Source: Methanocorpusculum vombati (GTDB taxonomy: Archaea > Halobacteriota > Methanomicrobia > Methanomicrobiales > Methanocorpusculaceae). Taken from it: a stretch of DNA of 64,000 bases. The DNA lies in assembly GCF_026891935.1 (NCBI RefSeq), contig NZ_JAPTGC010000004.1:1-64000 (forward strand), written 5' to 3'. Shown one piece after another: positions 52,613 to 62,254 of this stretch; within the stretch, counting starts at the first letter, position 1, and the number at the start of each line of letters is the position of its first letter. The notes beneath the pieces were generated by a model that saw only the letters and a list, made by a program, of their open reading frames with translations, did no database searches and was not told the origin of the DNA. The position numbers and the translations under genes are program-made.

Positions 52613-53293
52613 ATGAAAAAAATTACGATTCTTCTTATTGCCGTAGTTACTCTGGCACTCTTTGCCAGCGCTGCCGCGGCAGATAACTCAGTCGGAGGTG
52701 ACCGCGGCGTAATTCAGCTGAAATGCAACGTTGACGGCGCAACCGCAGTATTAGTATCAATCAACGGCGACGAAAGCGAACCGCAGACCGTAACCAACGG
52801 TCAGGCAGAGTTCTCCGTGTACACCACCGGAACCCCGTACAAAGAAGTAAAAGTATCCGCAGACGGCTACGAAACCGCAACCGCCGCAGTCACCATGCCC
52901 GCAAAAGGCGAGACCAGCACGGTTACCGTTGACCTCACTGAAATCAAACCGATCGGCGGCGACCGCGGTGTCATTCAGGTCAGATCTACGATTGAAGGAG
53001 CAACCGTCGAACTTATCTCTGTCTCCGGCACCGTTGCCTATACCGGCACCATCAAAGACGGTCAGGCAGAGTTCTCCGTATACACCACCGGAACCCCGAT
53101 CACCCAGGTCAGAGTCTCCGCAACCGGCTACGAAACCGCAACCGAACCGATCATGATGCCCGCAAAAGGCGAGACCGCAACCGTTGACGTCACCCTGACG
53201 CCGGTCCCGGCCCCGACCAAATCCCCGATGGGACTCGCAGTTCTGGGTCTGATTGGCGCAGTCGGTGCTGTTGTCCTGCTCCGCAGAGACTAA
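52613..53293 (+). CDS. Surface protein with two PEGA-like repeats and C-terminal anchor
   Basis: A 226-residue protein from the ATG that follows GGAGGT by seven bases. Order: signal peptide (1-23, ending ASAAAA), two homologous repeats (about 28-108 and 117-198, each starting GGDRGVIQ and containing GQAEFSVYTTGTP), a Pro/Thr linker and a C-terminal membrane helix followed by RRD (about 203-226), the layout of archaeosortase-type or tail-anchored S-layer proteins. The repeats resemble PEGA/carboxypeptidase-regulatory beta-sandwiches. Likely exposed on the cell surface. Confidence 0.8.
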   Translation: MKKITILLIAVVTLALFASAAAADNSVGGDRGVIQLKCNVDGATAVLVSINGDESEPQTVTNGQAEFSVYTTGTPYKEVKVSADGYETATAAVTMPAKGETSTVTVDLTEIKPIGGDRGVIQVRSTIEGATVELISVSGTVAYTGTIKDGQAEFSVYTTGTPITQVRVSATGYETATEPIMMPAKGETATVDVTLTPVPAPTKSPMGLAVLGLIGAVGAVVLLRRD

Positions 53294-53433
53294 ACAGACT
53301 CATTTTTTCTTTTTTACCGGAGGAGTACCCGGCAGAAACTTCCCGGACGTGATGCCGCGAAAAAAAACAGAACAGATATTTTTCCGGGAACCGGAGTACT
53401 GCCCCGTACCAAAAAACCAAAAAAAAACGAAAA

Positions 53434-54000
53434 TCAGTTCCCCGCAACCATCGCCAAAAAGAACTCATGAATCCGCGTATCCGCATCAAGCTCCGGATGG
53501 AACGCAAGGGCCAGCTGATTTTTCTCCCGCACCGCAACAACACGTCCGTCCACCTGTGCCAGAACCTCCACCCCCTCTCCCGGATCGCGGACACAGGGTG
53601 CCCGGATAAACGTCATCGGCACCTCCCCCACACCCGCAAACGGCGCAACCGTCTCAAAACTCCCCAACTGCCTCCCGTAAGCATTCCGCACCGCCGTAAT
53701 ATTCATCGTCGCAAGACAGGGAACTCCACCCTCAACGCGTCTTGCAAGCACAATCAGACCCGCACACGTACCCATCACCGGAAGACCGCCCGCAATACTC
53801 TCCCGCAGCCGCTCAAACAACCCGAGATCATGCAGAAGCTTCGTCATCGTCGTACTCTCGCCTCCCGGAATCACCAGCCCGTCAAACTGCCCGTCAAGAT
53901 CCGCAGCCTTCCGAATCTCAAACGTCTCCGCACCAAGGGACGACAGCCGCGCCGCATGCTCCGCAAACGCCCCCTGCAGGGCAAGAACGCCAATCCGCAT
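53434..54000 (-). CDS. pdxT: Pyridoxal 5'-phosphate synthase glutaminase subunit
   Basis: A 188-residue class I glutaminase. LALQGAFAEH at the N-terminus, PGGESTT, the nucleophile in GTCAGLI (Cys79) and the HPE of the triad in AFHPELD. It makes ammonia from glutamine and passes it to PdxS. It is translated from the same transcript as pdxS, six bases downstream. Confidence 0.95.
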   Translation of the reverse strand: MRIGVLALQGAFAEHAARLSSLGAETFEIRKAADLDGQFDGLVIPGGESTTMTKLLHDLGLFERLRESIAGGLPVMGTCAGLIVLARRVEGGVPCLATMNITAVRNAYGRQLGSFETVAPFAGVGEVPMTFIRAPCVRDPGEGVEVLAQVDGRVVAVREKNQLALAFHPELDADTRIHEFFLAMVAGN

Positions 54001-54006
54001 AGAACC

Positions 54007-54882
54007 TTACTGGCCCCGTTCCGCCATCAGAACCGCAATCTCTTCCGCATTAATCCCTACCATCGCCTCACCCAGATCCTCGGACAGCTCAGCCAGCATC
54101 TTCGGATTATTATAATTCGTCACCGCCTTCACAATCGCCGCAGCACGCTTGGCAGGATTTCCCGACTTAAAGATACCCGAACCCACAAACACACCCTCAG
54201 CGCCCAGCTGCATCATCAGCGCCGCATCCGCAGGGGTCGCAACACCGCCCGCCGCAAAATTCACCACCGGCAGTTTCCCGTTCTCATGCACAAACCGAAT
54301 CAGATCATACGGAACCTGGAACTGCTTTGCCGCCTCATACAGCTCATCCCCACGCATCCCCACAACCGCACGAATCTCACTCTGCATCGTACGCATATGA
54401 CGAACAGCCTGCACCACATCGCCGGTTCCCGCCTCGCCCTTCGTCCGGATCATCGTCGCACCCTCAGCAACGCGGCGGAGCGCCTCACCGAGATTCCGTG
54501 CACCGCACACAAACGGCACCTGAAACTGCGTCTTATCGATATGATACACATCATCCGCAGGCGACAACACCTCACTCTCATCAATATAATCGATCTCAAT
54601 TGCCTCAAGAATCTGTGCCTCCACAAAATGGCCTATCCTGACCTTTGCCATCACCGGAATCGACACAGCAGCCTGAATACCCTTGATCATCTTCGGATCG
54701 CTCATCCGGGACACGCCGCCTGCCGCACGGATATCCGCAGGAATACGCTCCAGCGCCATAACCGCACATGCTCCGGCATCCTCTGCAATCTTTGCCTGCT
54801 CCGGAGTCGTCACATCCATAATAACTCCGCCTTTCAGCATTTGTGCGAGTTCCCTGTTCAGTTTCGGACGGTTTTCTGTCAT
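54007..54882 (-). CDS. pdxS: Pyridoxal 5'-phosphate synthase subunit
   Basis: A 291-residue (beta/alpha)8 synthase forming PLP from ribose 5-phosphate, glyceraldehyde 3-phosphate and ammonia. Seen: [30 protein letters not shown] (first lysine) and the phosphate loop [13 protein letters not shown]. Start ATG 54882 chosen; a GTG three codons upstream is also in frame. Operon with pdxT. Confidence 0.96.
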   Translation of the reverse strand: MTENRPKLNRELAQMLKGGVIMDVTTPEQAKIAEDAGACAVMALERIPADIRAAGGVSRMSDPKMIKGIQAAVSIPVMAKVRIGHFVEAQILEAIEIDYIDESEVLSPADDVYHIDKTQFQVPFVCGARNLGEALRRVAEGATMIRTKGEAGTGDVVQAVRHMRTMQSEIRAVVGMRGDELYEAAKQFQVPYDLIRFVHENGKLPVVNFAAGGVATPADAALMMQLGAEGVFVGSGIFKSGNPAKRAAAIVKAVTNYNNPKMLAELSEDLGEAMVGINAEEIAVLMAERGQ

Positions 54883-55064
54883 AACTATCACATCAACTAT
54901 TGTGTTCAGACGGCTGAACGTATTCCGCCGCAGAATGTTTTACATTTATTTTGCTGAGATAATATGAGACTTCCGGAAGTGCCAGATATTTTCTGAAAAT
55001 CCGGATGCATTCCCGCCGAAAACAAGCCCCGCATTTATCATTTTTCACAACCAATCTATTTCAG

Positions 55065-55895
55065 ATGCAGTTTGCCAGATTCCGGTTTGCCACGCTTCAC
55101 AAACAGTACCTCCTCTTCGACGGTCCCGTCCCGGGGCAGGGCAAACCTCCCGCCTCCGCCAACAGTTTTCTCGCCTACTGTTACCACGATCAGACCCGGG
55201 GCCTGACCTGTCTCCTGCTGGGAACAACACACCTTGCAGACGGCAGCCTTGCAATCATCACCGAAACGCCTGCGGACGACCCCGTCCTCCTCACCGCAGA
55301 CCAGCTCGCCGAAATCCCCTGCACCCCCATCCGCCGCGGCGTCTTCGACCTCTCCCGGTTCGTCTGGGCCGAAGCGCTTGCCGACAAAATCGATCCCCTC
55401 CCGCAGGAAAACGACACCATTCTTCTCAGCAGAATCTGCGGAATCTGCGTTCATCACCGCGGAAGACACGGATGGCGGACCTGTCCCGCCTTTCCGGACG
55501 GCATCCCCGCCGAACTCTGGAACGCAGAAACCGATCCGAAAATTCCCTGCGGTGCAGGAATAGGGTTTGTCCGGAAAGAGCCGCGGCTCTTTCTGGAAGT
55601 GTTCGATGTCGCCTCCGGCAAAGTCCTCTACCGCTACGAAGCAAAAGGAAACCCCCGCTGCCCGGAACAGGTACGGGAAAGCTCTGACGTATCCGCCTCT
55701 GCCCTTGCCGCATTCCGGAACATGATGAACGACTGGCACACCCACCTTGCCGACCCCGTGAAAGAACTTCTGCACTGCACCGACAGTGACGGCGCGTTCA
55801 TCACCGAACTTGCCGCGATCAATGTTGTCATGACCATCAACAAACAGACCGGCCGCGAAGTGTACCGCATCATCGACGAGTTTCCCGAATACTGA
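55065..55895 (+). CDS. Uncharacterised protein with a small Cys-cluster segment
   Basis: A 276-residue protein. The start MQFARFRFATLH is chosen because the frame further upstream looks non-coding. A central segment reads CGICVHHRGRHG, then WRTCPAFPDGIPAELW, the C-x2-C...C-AFP-GIP pattern of a small, widespread Cys domain. The remaining parts have no known motif; soluble and acidic. Function unknown. Confidence 0.65.
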   Translation: MQFARFRFATLHKQYLLFDGPVPGQGKPPASANSFLAYCYHDQTRGLTCLLLGTTHLADGSLAIITETPADDPVLLTADQLAEIPCTPIRRGVFDLSRFVWAEALADKIDPLPQENDTILLSRICGICVHHRGRHGWRTCPAFPDGIPAELWNAETDPKIPCGAGIGFVRKEPRLFLEVFDVASGKVLYRYEAKGNPRCPEQVRESSDVSASALAAFRNMMNDWHTHLADPVKELLHCTDSDGAFITELAAINVVMTINKQTGREVYRIIDEFPEY

Positions 55896-55970
55896 CAACA
55901 TTTCCTGCAACCCGGTACCCGGCTGCTATCGACATAATTTTCATCTGTTCATCCCAACAATTGTACATCA

Positions 55971-57989
55971 ATGGCCGTCGAAACTACAATGATGGGACTG
56001 TTTCTGCTGCTTGCCGCAACCCTTGTGGTACTGTTTATCAGCAGCAAAATTCATCTGCCGACGATCATCGGTTTTTTTGTGACAGGTATTCTTATCGGGC
56101 CGTCATGCCTGCATCTGTTCACCTATGACCAGGTCAGCCTGGTTGCCGAGTTCGGACTGATTCTTCTGATGTTTACGATAGGCCTTGAGATATCTCTCAA
56201 AAATCTTCTTGCAATGAAACGGCTTGTACTGATTGCCGGCGGAGTACAGATTCTTCTGACGACGTTTGTCGTGTGGCTGATTCTGAATGCGGCCGGTATC
56301 GCGTCGGGGACAGCGCTGCTGCTCGGGTTCATGGTGGCTTCCTCTTCGACGGCGATAGTACTGAACCTGTATCAGAACAACGGCCAGATCGATACCCGTC
56401 ACGGAAAACTGATCCTGGCCATCCTGATCTGCCAGGATATTGCGGTCATTCCCATTATGCTTCTGCTTCCGGTTATTGCCGGGGTCGGCGGCAATGTAGT
56501 CTCCTCGCTGATGACGCTCGGAACAGATATTATAGCGCTGGTGGTGGTTCTGGGGATTGCCCTTGTGGTGGTTCCCCGCATTCTGGACGTCGTTGCCGCC
56601 CGCAGAAACCGGGAACTGTTCATCATCTCGGTGGTGACGATCTGTATCGGAGTTGCCTGGATTCTGTCACTTGCCGGTGTGTCAACGTCTCTTGGGGCAT
56701 TCCTTGCGGGTGTGGCGATTGCCGGTTCTGAGTACAACCACGAGGTGCTCGGAATCATTATGCCGATCCGTGACCTGATGACGAGTGTGTTCTTCATCTC
56801 GGTCGGTATGATGCTGTCGGTCGCGTTCATGCTGGACCATATCCTGTTCATTCTGGCACTGGTTGCAGTGCTGTTCCTGGGAAAGATGGTGATTACCACT
56901 GCCGCGGGACTGCTTTCCGGAGCGGCAGCGGGTGCGGCAGTTATCGGCGGTGTGGGTCTTGCGCATATCGGTGAGTTTTCGTTTGTGCTGGGGGCGGCGG
57001 GAATGTCGCTCGGGCTGCTGAACGATACGATTTATCAGGTGTTTCTTGCGGTGGCGATTCTGTCGATGACGATTGCGCCGTTTGCGGTGGATGCTGCCCC
57101 GAAGGTGTCGCGGATGGTGATCTGTTCGCCGCTGGTCAGCCGCCGCTGTTCTCCCGGGACGGGAGAACAGGAGACGGCCGGGGAGACGGAGACAGAAGAT
57201 GACCATGAGTATGTGATTGTGGTCGGGTTTGGTCCGGCAGGGAAGTACGTGGTCCGGGCACTGAAGCGGGTTGGCCGCGAGTATATTATTCTTGAGATGA
57301 ATCCGGAGACGGTTGCAGCCGAACGGGCAAAAGGAGAGAACATTGCCTACGGCGATGCCTCGCTTGAACCGATTCTCCGGTATGCGGGAATTGAGCGGGC
57401 GAAGACGCTGGTAATTACGATTCCCGATTCCGCTGCGGTTCGGGGAATTGTGTCAGCCGCACGGCGGATGAATCCGCGGACAACGATTATTACGCGGACC
57501 CGCTACACGGGGGAGAGTCCGACGCTGTTTAAGATCGGGGTGGATGAGGTGATCGCAGACGAACGTGAGGCAGGTCTTGCGATGACGCGGCGGGTGTTTG
57601 CGAGCGAGAGTGTTCCGGCAAAGGATCTGGATCAGTATGTACGGGAGGTGCGTGCGGAGATCTTTTCGGAACGTGAAGAGGCGATGGCGCAGAAGGCGGA
57701 GGAGAGCCGGCTGCGGAGACTGTCGGCAACGCTTGAGCCTGCGGCAAAGACGGAGTTTGTGCATGTGCCGGTACATCCGGAGTCGGAATCGGCCGGAAAG
57801 GTTCTGTCCGATCTGCATCTGCGAAAACGGTTCCATGTATCGATTGTGTCGCTGCGTCGGGAGTCGGGGGAGGTCATCCTGACGCCGGACGGAACGACCG
57901 TCCTGCTGCCGCATGATATGGTGCTTCTGTCGGGAAGCCGCGAGGATGTTTCCGCAGTTCAGCGTCTGTTCGGGAAAAAGCAGGAGTAA
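55971..57989 (+). CDS. CPA2-type cation:proton antiporter with RCK domains
   Basis: A 672-residue protein. The first 370 residues hold about twelve membrane helices of the Kef/NhaS-like family (GFFVTGILIGPSCLHLF near residue 36). A cytoplasmic RCK-N domain follows with its NAD-binding VIVVGFGPAGKYVVRALK (about 412-429), and a TrkA-C domain ends the protein. It probably exchanges K+ (or Na+) for H+ under nucleotide control. Normal length; standalone gene. Confidence 0.92.
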   Translation: MAVETTMMGLFLLLAATLVVLFISSKIHLPTIIGFFVTGILIGPSCLHLFTYDQVSLVAEFGLILLMFTIGLEISLKNLLAMKRLVLIAGGVQILLTTFVVWLILNAAGIASGTALLLGFMVASSSTAIVLNLYQNNGQIDTRHGKLILAILICQDIAVIPIMLLLPVIAGVGGNVVSSLMTLGTDIIALVVVLGIALVVVPRILDVVAARRNRELFIISVVTICIGVAWILSLAGVSTSLGAFLAGVAIAGSEYNHEVLGIIMPIRDLMTSVFFISVGMMLSVAFMLDHILFILALVAVLFLGKMVITTAAGLLSGAAAGAAVIGGVGLAHIGEFSFVLGAAGMSLGLLNDTIYQVFLAVAILSMTIAPFAVDAAPKVSRMVICSPLVSRRCSPGTGEQETAGETETEDDHEYVIVVGFGPAGKYVVRALKRVGREYIILEMNPETVAAERAKGENIAYGDASLEPILRYAGIERAKTLVITIPDSAAVRGIVSAARRMNPRTTIITRTRYTGESPTLFKIGVDEVIADEREAGLAMTRRVFASESVPAKDLDQYVREVRAEIFSEREEAMAQKAEESRLRRLSATLEPAAKTEFVHVPVHPESESAGKVLSDLHLRKRFHVSIVSLRRESGEVILTPDGTTVLLPHDMVLLSGSREDVSAVQRLFGKKQE

Positions 57990-58155
57990 TCTGTGCGGTT
58001 TCCCTCCCGCAGATATTTTTGGGGATAATCATACAGTCGTTGTGGTAATTAATATTTTGCATCCTGTCCGGGAGTTTGGGAGAGGGGCGGACATATCCAG
58101 AATAATTATATGCTTTGAAGTACATTTTCATCGAATAACCCGTTTTGGGAGGAAT

Positions 58156-58770
58156 ATGAATATGGCCCCAAAAAAGAGACAGAAGGATTTACTGAAACTG
58201 TTTTCTGACATTACGCAGAAAACAAAGATTGTGGAGCCCATGAAGCAGCTTCACGGTACGCTGCGGGATCAGGATGCGGTTGAGCGTGAGATCGCTCTGA
58301 TTATGCGGGAGATTCAGGAGCGTGGATTTTTTAAGACGAAACTGGAGCCGATTCAGCTGGCACGGCTGATTACGGCGTTCCATGCAGGCAAGAATGATAC
58401 GGAGATTGCCCGCGAACTGGGCGATGAGAAGCTGTCAAAGACGGTTGCCCGCGCCCGCGTGCGGCTGAAGCTGTTCCGCGATCTTGATTTTAATATGCCG
58501 TTCGATCAGGCGCAGATGAAGACGCTGATGAGTACGGATAAGACGATGCGGGAGATTTCAGAAGAGCTCGGCATCAGTCCGACAACCCTTCGCGAGTACC
58601 GGCACGTAATTGAGCAGCGGGAGGATACGACGCTGGATCCGTATCTGGAACGTATCCGCGATGTGATGGAGGATCGGGATCTGACGGAGAAGATGGCGTC
58701 GGGTCTGCAGGAGGATACGCTCGGCGAGGCTATCGATGTCTCGGAGTCGGACAGTATCGAGATCAACTGA
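58156..58770 (+). CDS. HTH protein resembling 'conditioned medium-induced protein 4'
   Basis: A 204-residue cytoplasmic protein from the ATG after GGGAGGA. It contains two helix-turn-helix regions: about 75-105 (KNDTEIARELGDEKLSKTVA) and 125-150 (TMREISEELGISPTTLREYR). Overall order and charged C-terminus recall the haloarchaeal Cmi4 family as I remember it. Likely a DNA-binding regulator; targets unknown. Confidence 0.7.
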   Translation: MNMAPKKRQKDLLKLFSDITQKTKIVEPMKQLHGTLRDQDAVEREIALIMREIQERGFFKTKLEPIQLARLITAFHAGKNDTEIARELGDEKLSKTVARARVRLKLFRDLDFNMPFDQAQMKTLMSTDKTMREISEELGISPTTLREYRHVIEQREDTTLDPYLERIRDVMEDRDLTEKMASGLQEDTLGEAIDVSESDSIEIN

Positions 58771-58884
58771 TATTTTCTTTTTTTTTGCTGTCCGGCGGTT
58801 GATGCTTTTTTTCTTTCTGATGCAGAAAAATGCAACTCCTTCCGGATCAATTTGTATTTATACGGCGAAAGGGAAGTATATGAT

Positions 58885-59547
58885 ATGTATATCCGCTATA
58901 TTGGTCATTCCTGTTTTTCGCTGGAAGGATCGAAGAAAGTTCTGATCGATCCCATGCCTGCCGAAGCCGCTGAGATTGCTGCGGATCTGGTGCTGGTGAC
59001 CCACGGTCACGGAGATCATCTGGGGATCACGGTTGATCTGAAGAAACCCACGGTAGCAATTCATGAGCTTGCGCAGTATCTGTCGCGAAAAGGTGTTCCG
59101 GCAACCGGGATGAATCTCGGCGGGACGTGGGTGTCTGACGGGGTGAAGGTGACTATGGTTCCTGCTTTGCATTCCTCCTCGGTGACGGAGAATGATGTTG
59201 AGCTGTATATGGGAACTGCCGCCGGGCTCGTGGTGGAGATGGACGGGATTGTGGTGTATCATGCGGGCGATACGGCGCTGTTTTCGGATATGAAACTGAT
59301 TCATGAGCTCTATCATCCGGACGTTGCGCTGCTGCCGGTCGGGGACCATTATACGATGGGACCTGCCGAGGCGATGATTGCTGCGGAGTGGGTCGGGGCA
59401 CCGCTGGTGATTCCGATGCACTATAATACGTTCCCGGCAATTGCGCAGGATCTGACGGAGTTTAAGCATGCAATTGAGGCAACGACGTCGATGCGGGTGG
59501 ATGTGGTGAATCCGGGCGACGGAGTCGAGGTCTCACCGCAGCAGTGA
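58885..59547 (+). CDS. Metal-dependent hydrolase, UPF0173 type
   Basis: A 220-residue metallo-beta-lactamase-fold protein: IRYIGHSCFSLEG opening, metal motif THGHGDHLG, later HSSS, HAGDTALFSD and a final MHYNTFP histidine. These are the UPF0173 landmarks. Substrate unknown. Start ATG 58885 fits the family; upstream codons look non-coding. Confidence 0.88.
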   Translation: MYIRYIGHSCFSLEGSKKVLIDPMPAEAAEIAADLVLVTHGHGDHLGITVDLKKPTVAIHELAQYLSRKGVPATGMNLGGTWVSDGVKVTMVPALHSSSVTENDVELYMGTAAGLVVEMDGIVVYHAGDTALFSDMKLIHELYHPDVALLPVGDHYTMGPAEAMIAAEWVGAPLVIPMHYNTFPAIAQDLTEFKHAIEATTSMRVDVVNPGDGVEVSPQQ

Positions 59548-59684
59548 AACTCCCTGCGGCAGCTCTTTTTTTCTGTCGGGGACACTCTCAGCGTCCCCCG
59601 GTATTTCCAAACAGATTTATGTCCGTGTGTGTAATCTGAGATAAGAACCGGTCGTTTGTGGAGACGGACCGGCTGGTGTTGGGT

Positions 59685-61049
59685 ATGGTGTCACTGGAGA
59701 GTTTGTTTCATCTGAAAGCCGAAAACACGACGGTATCCCGCGAAGTTACGGCAGGTCTCACGACCTTTTTTGCGATGGCCTACATTATTATTGTAAACCC
59801 TGCCATCCTGAGCGAAGCCGGGATGGAATGGGGAGCCGTGTTTCTGGCGACCATTCTTGCGGCGATTGCGGGCACCCTGATTATCGGGCTGTATGCGAAT
59901 GTGCCTTTTGCCCAGGCGCCCGGCATGGGACTGAACACCTTTTTTGTGTACACGATCTGCTTTGTGCTGGGGTTCACCTGGCAGCAGGCATTATCGATGG
60001 TGTTTTTGTGTGGAATTCTGAATGTACTCATGACGGTAACGAGCGTCCGCAAACAGCTGATCATCTCTATTCCTCCGTCGCTTCAGGCAGCGATCGGGGG
60101 AGGAATCGGGGTGTTTGTGGCATATATCGGTCTCCTGAATGTAGGACTGATTGAGTTCTCGGCAGGTGTTCCTGCCCTCGCCTCCCTGCACCAGCCGGTT
60201 ATCTGGGTGTTTCTGATCGGGTTTGCGGTGACGCTTCTGCTGCTGGTCAAGCAGGTGAAAGGGGCACTGCTGATCGGAATCGGGATTGCCGCGGTTGCCG
60301 GAATCCCGTTCGGGGTAACGGGGATTGGGGAAACGATCAGTTTCTCGGAGGCATGTGCGGCTCTGCCGTCCACGTTCGGGGTTATCTTTACCGATGCGGG
60401 GCTGGTCTCACTGTTTACGGATCCGACACGGCTGCCTCTGGTGCTGGTGACGGTTCTGGCGTTTGGTCTGTGTGATATGTTTGACACGATCGGGACACTG
60501 GTGGGTACGGGACGCAGGAGCGGGATCTTCTCGGATGAGGATATGCGGACAATGACGGAGAGCAAAGGGATGAAGAGTAAGATGGAACGGGCACTGTTTG
60601 CGGATGCGGCCGCAACGACGATCGGATCGGTGATGGGAACGTCAAATGTGATTACCTATGTGGAGAGTGCAACCGGAATTGCCGCGGGCGGACGAACAGG
60701 GCTGACGAGTGTGGTGGTTGCGGTCTGTTTTGGAGTGAGTACGTTTTTTGCGGGCGTGGTGAGTGCGGTGCCGCTTGCGGCGACATCACCTGTTCTGGTA
60801 ATTGTAGGGATTATGATGGCGGCATCGTTTGCGGATGTGGCGTGGCGGGAGTTCGAGGTTGCGGCTCCGTGTTTTTTTACGGCGGTGTTTATGGCGCTGT
60901 GCTATAACATTTCGTACGGGATTGCGGCGGGTTTTCTGACGTACTGTCTGATCCGGATCTATAAGGGAGAGGCCCGGCAGGTGCACCCGCTGATGTGGAT
61001 CTTTACGGGTCTGTTTGTGGTGAACTTTGTGATGCTAGCATTGATTTAA
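59685..61049 (+). CDS. NCS2 / AzgA-type purine permease
   Basis: A 454-residue membrane transporter with about thirteen helices. TTVSREVTAGLTTFFAMAYI opens as in AzgA/PbuG proteins, and AQAPGMGLNTFF and LFDTIGTLVGTG-like (MFDTIGTLVGTGRRSG) motifs follow. It would import hypoxanthine, guanine or adenine with H+. Start at ATG 59685; a GTG at 59658 is also open. Confidence 0.9.
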   Translation: MVSLESLFHLKAENTTVSREVTAGLTTFFAMAYIIIVNPAILSEAGMEWGAVFLATILAAIAGTLIIGLYANVPFAQAPGMGLNTFFVYTICFVLGFTWQQALSMVFLCGILNVLMTVTSVRKQLIISIPPSLQAAIGGGIGVFVAYIGLLNVGLIEFSAGVPALASLHQPVIWVFLIGFAVTLLLLVKQVKGALLIGIGIAAVAGIPFGVTGIGETISFSEACAALPSTFGVIFTDAGLVSLFTDPTRLPLVLVTVLAFGLCDMFDTIGTLVGTGRRSGIFSDEDMRTMTESKGMKSKMERALFADAAATTIGSVMGTSNVITYVESATGIAAGGRTGLTSVVVAVCFGVSTFFAGVVSAVPLAATSPVLVIVGIMMAASFADVAWREFEVAAPCFFTAVFMALCYNISYGIAAGFLTYCLIRIYKGEARQVHPLMWIFTGLFVVNFVMLALI

Positions 61050-61114
61050 GGGCATCAGCTCCCGAGAAGAGCCCTTGGGGTCTCCGGCAAAAAAAAGAGT
61101 GTATGAGAGAAAAA

Positions 61115-62014
61115 TTATTTCAGCAGAGCGATCGCTTCTGCGACGCTCTTGTTTTCCACCGTGATTGCATAAATCGCGTTGCAGAACTTCACGGCCTCGT
61201 CAAGAGATTTCTGGTGAATGTTTCTGCCGGTTGCGTTGCCGGATGCACCGCCGATGTGAATCTGGTCGTAGAGTTCGGCGAGGAATTTTTCTTCCGAGAC
61301 CGATGAGCCTCCCGCACAGACGAGTTTTGTCCGGCCTGCTGCTTTGACTGCTTCCTGAAGAAGTTCTGCGGATGCGGCTCCTTCCTTCTTCGGTGCGTTC
61401 ACTTTGACAAAGTCGCTGCCGAGACATGCGGCAACACCTGCTGCGCCTGCGATTAAGTGCGGGTCTTTTTCGTCCTTGACTGCTTTGCCGCGGGGGTAGA
61501 TCCACAGAACGGTTACCATACCGTACTGGTGCGCTGTGTTGATCAGCTGGGCGGCTTCGGCCAGCATGTCTGCTTCCTCTTCGCTGCCGAGGTAGATCGT
61601 GTAGCCGATGCCGGCGATCTTAATGCCGCGGTCGGCGATCTCAGCAATCTGATCGACCGTCCACAGCTGGGGGCTGACCGGGTCCTTCTGGGATACGCCG
61701 ACGAGGTGGGTCTTGGAGTTCATCTTGACAAGATAGGGAACCTCGGGGTAGTCCATGGCGTAGCGGGCGATAAGGCCCAGCTGGGCGGCAAGAACGCCGA
61801 TCTTTGCCTTTGATGCAATGCGGAAAAGGTGTTCGGGGTCGGCGTCGTCAGCAGGGATGCCCGATCCGCAGAAGTCGTCGTTGAGATGCTCAATCTTCTG
61901 ATCGCCTGCAAACAGCATCAGGCGGCCGGAACCTCCGGTGATCAGGTTGTAGTTTTCGGTGTATTGTTCCCGCATACATTCGGGAACGTCGAGCGGTACC
62001 TTCACATCAGTCAT
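61115..62014 (-). CDS. Class I aldolase (DeoC/FbaB-like, archaeal)
   Basis: A 299-residue TIM-barrel protein of the DhnA/FbaB group: AGDQKIEHLNDDF near the N-terminus, central WIYPRGKAV, the Schiff-base lysine in SDFVKVNAPK and the phosphate-binding CAGGSSV and IGGASGNATGR. Likely fructose-bisphosphate aldolase or a related aldolase of archaeal sugar metabolism. Monocistronic. Confidence 0.85.
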   Translation of the reverse strand: MTDVKVPLDVPECMREQYTENYNLITGGSGRLMLFAGDQKIEHLNDDFCGSGIPADDADPEHLFRIASKAKIGVLAAQLGLIARYAMDYPEVPYLVKMNSKTHLVGVSQKDPVSPQLWTVDQIAEIADRGIKIAGIGYTIYLGSEEEADMLAEAAQLINTAHQYGMVTVLWIYPRGKAVKDEKDPHLIAGAAGVAACLGSDFVKVNAPKKEGAASAELLQEAVKAAGRTKLVCAGGSSVSEEKFLAELYDQIHIGGASGNATGRNIHQKSLDEAVKFCNAIYAITVENKSVAEAIALLK

Positions 62015-62070
62015 TGTGTATTAGTTGCCCTCTGAGATTGTTAAGGTTGCGAGTTTTCCGGCGTTGTACC

Positions 62071-62146
62071 GAAATTCGTTATGGACTCCGCATGATCATC
62101 ATTGATCAAATTTTGGCCCGCGATTCGCACGGGCTCTGCCGTGCTC
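62071..62146 (-). repeat. Dispersed repeat A, copy 3 (inverted)
   Basis: On the minus strand: hairpin CACGGCAGAGCCCGTG then GAATCGCGGGCCAAAATTTG and on to ACGAATTTCGG, matching the two other copies. Located between the divergent aldolase and class V aminotransferase genes. Confidence 0.7.
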
Positions 62147-62254
62147 GCCGCTCCGCGGGAAGCCGCGAAACACGTGTGTCTCCGGACTGGATGGACAACG
62201 CCTCCTGCTGCGAAACCCTTATAGAGATCCCCGGCAGACATTCTCTCTGGAAAA

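Noticed and set aside
53467-54957. A 496-codon plus-strand frame opposite pdxT and pdxS
   Set aside because: Antisense shadow; extremely His/Arg-rich, while both pdx genes are certain.
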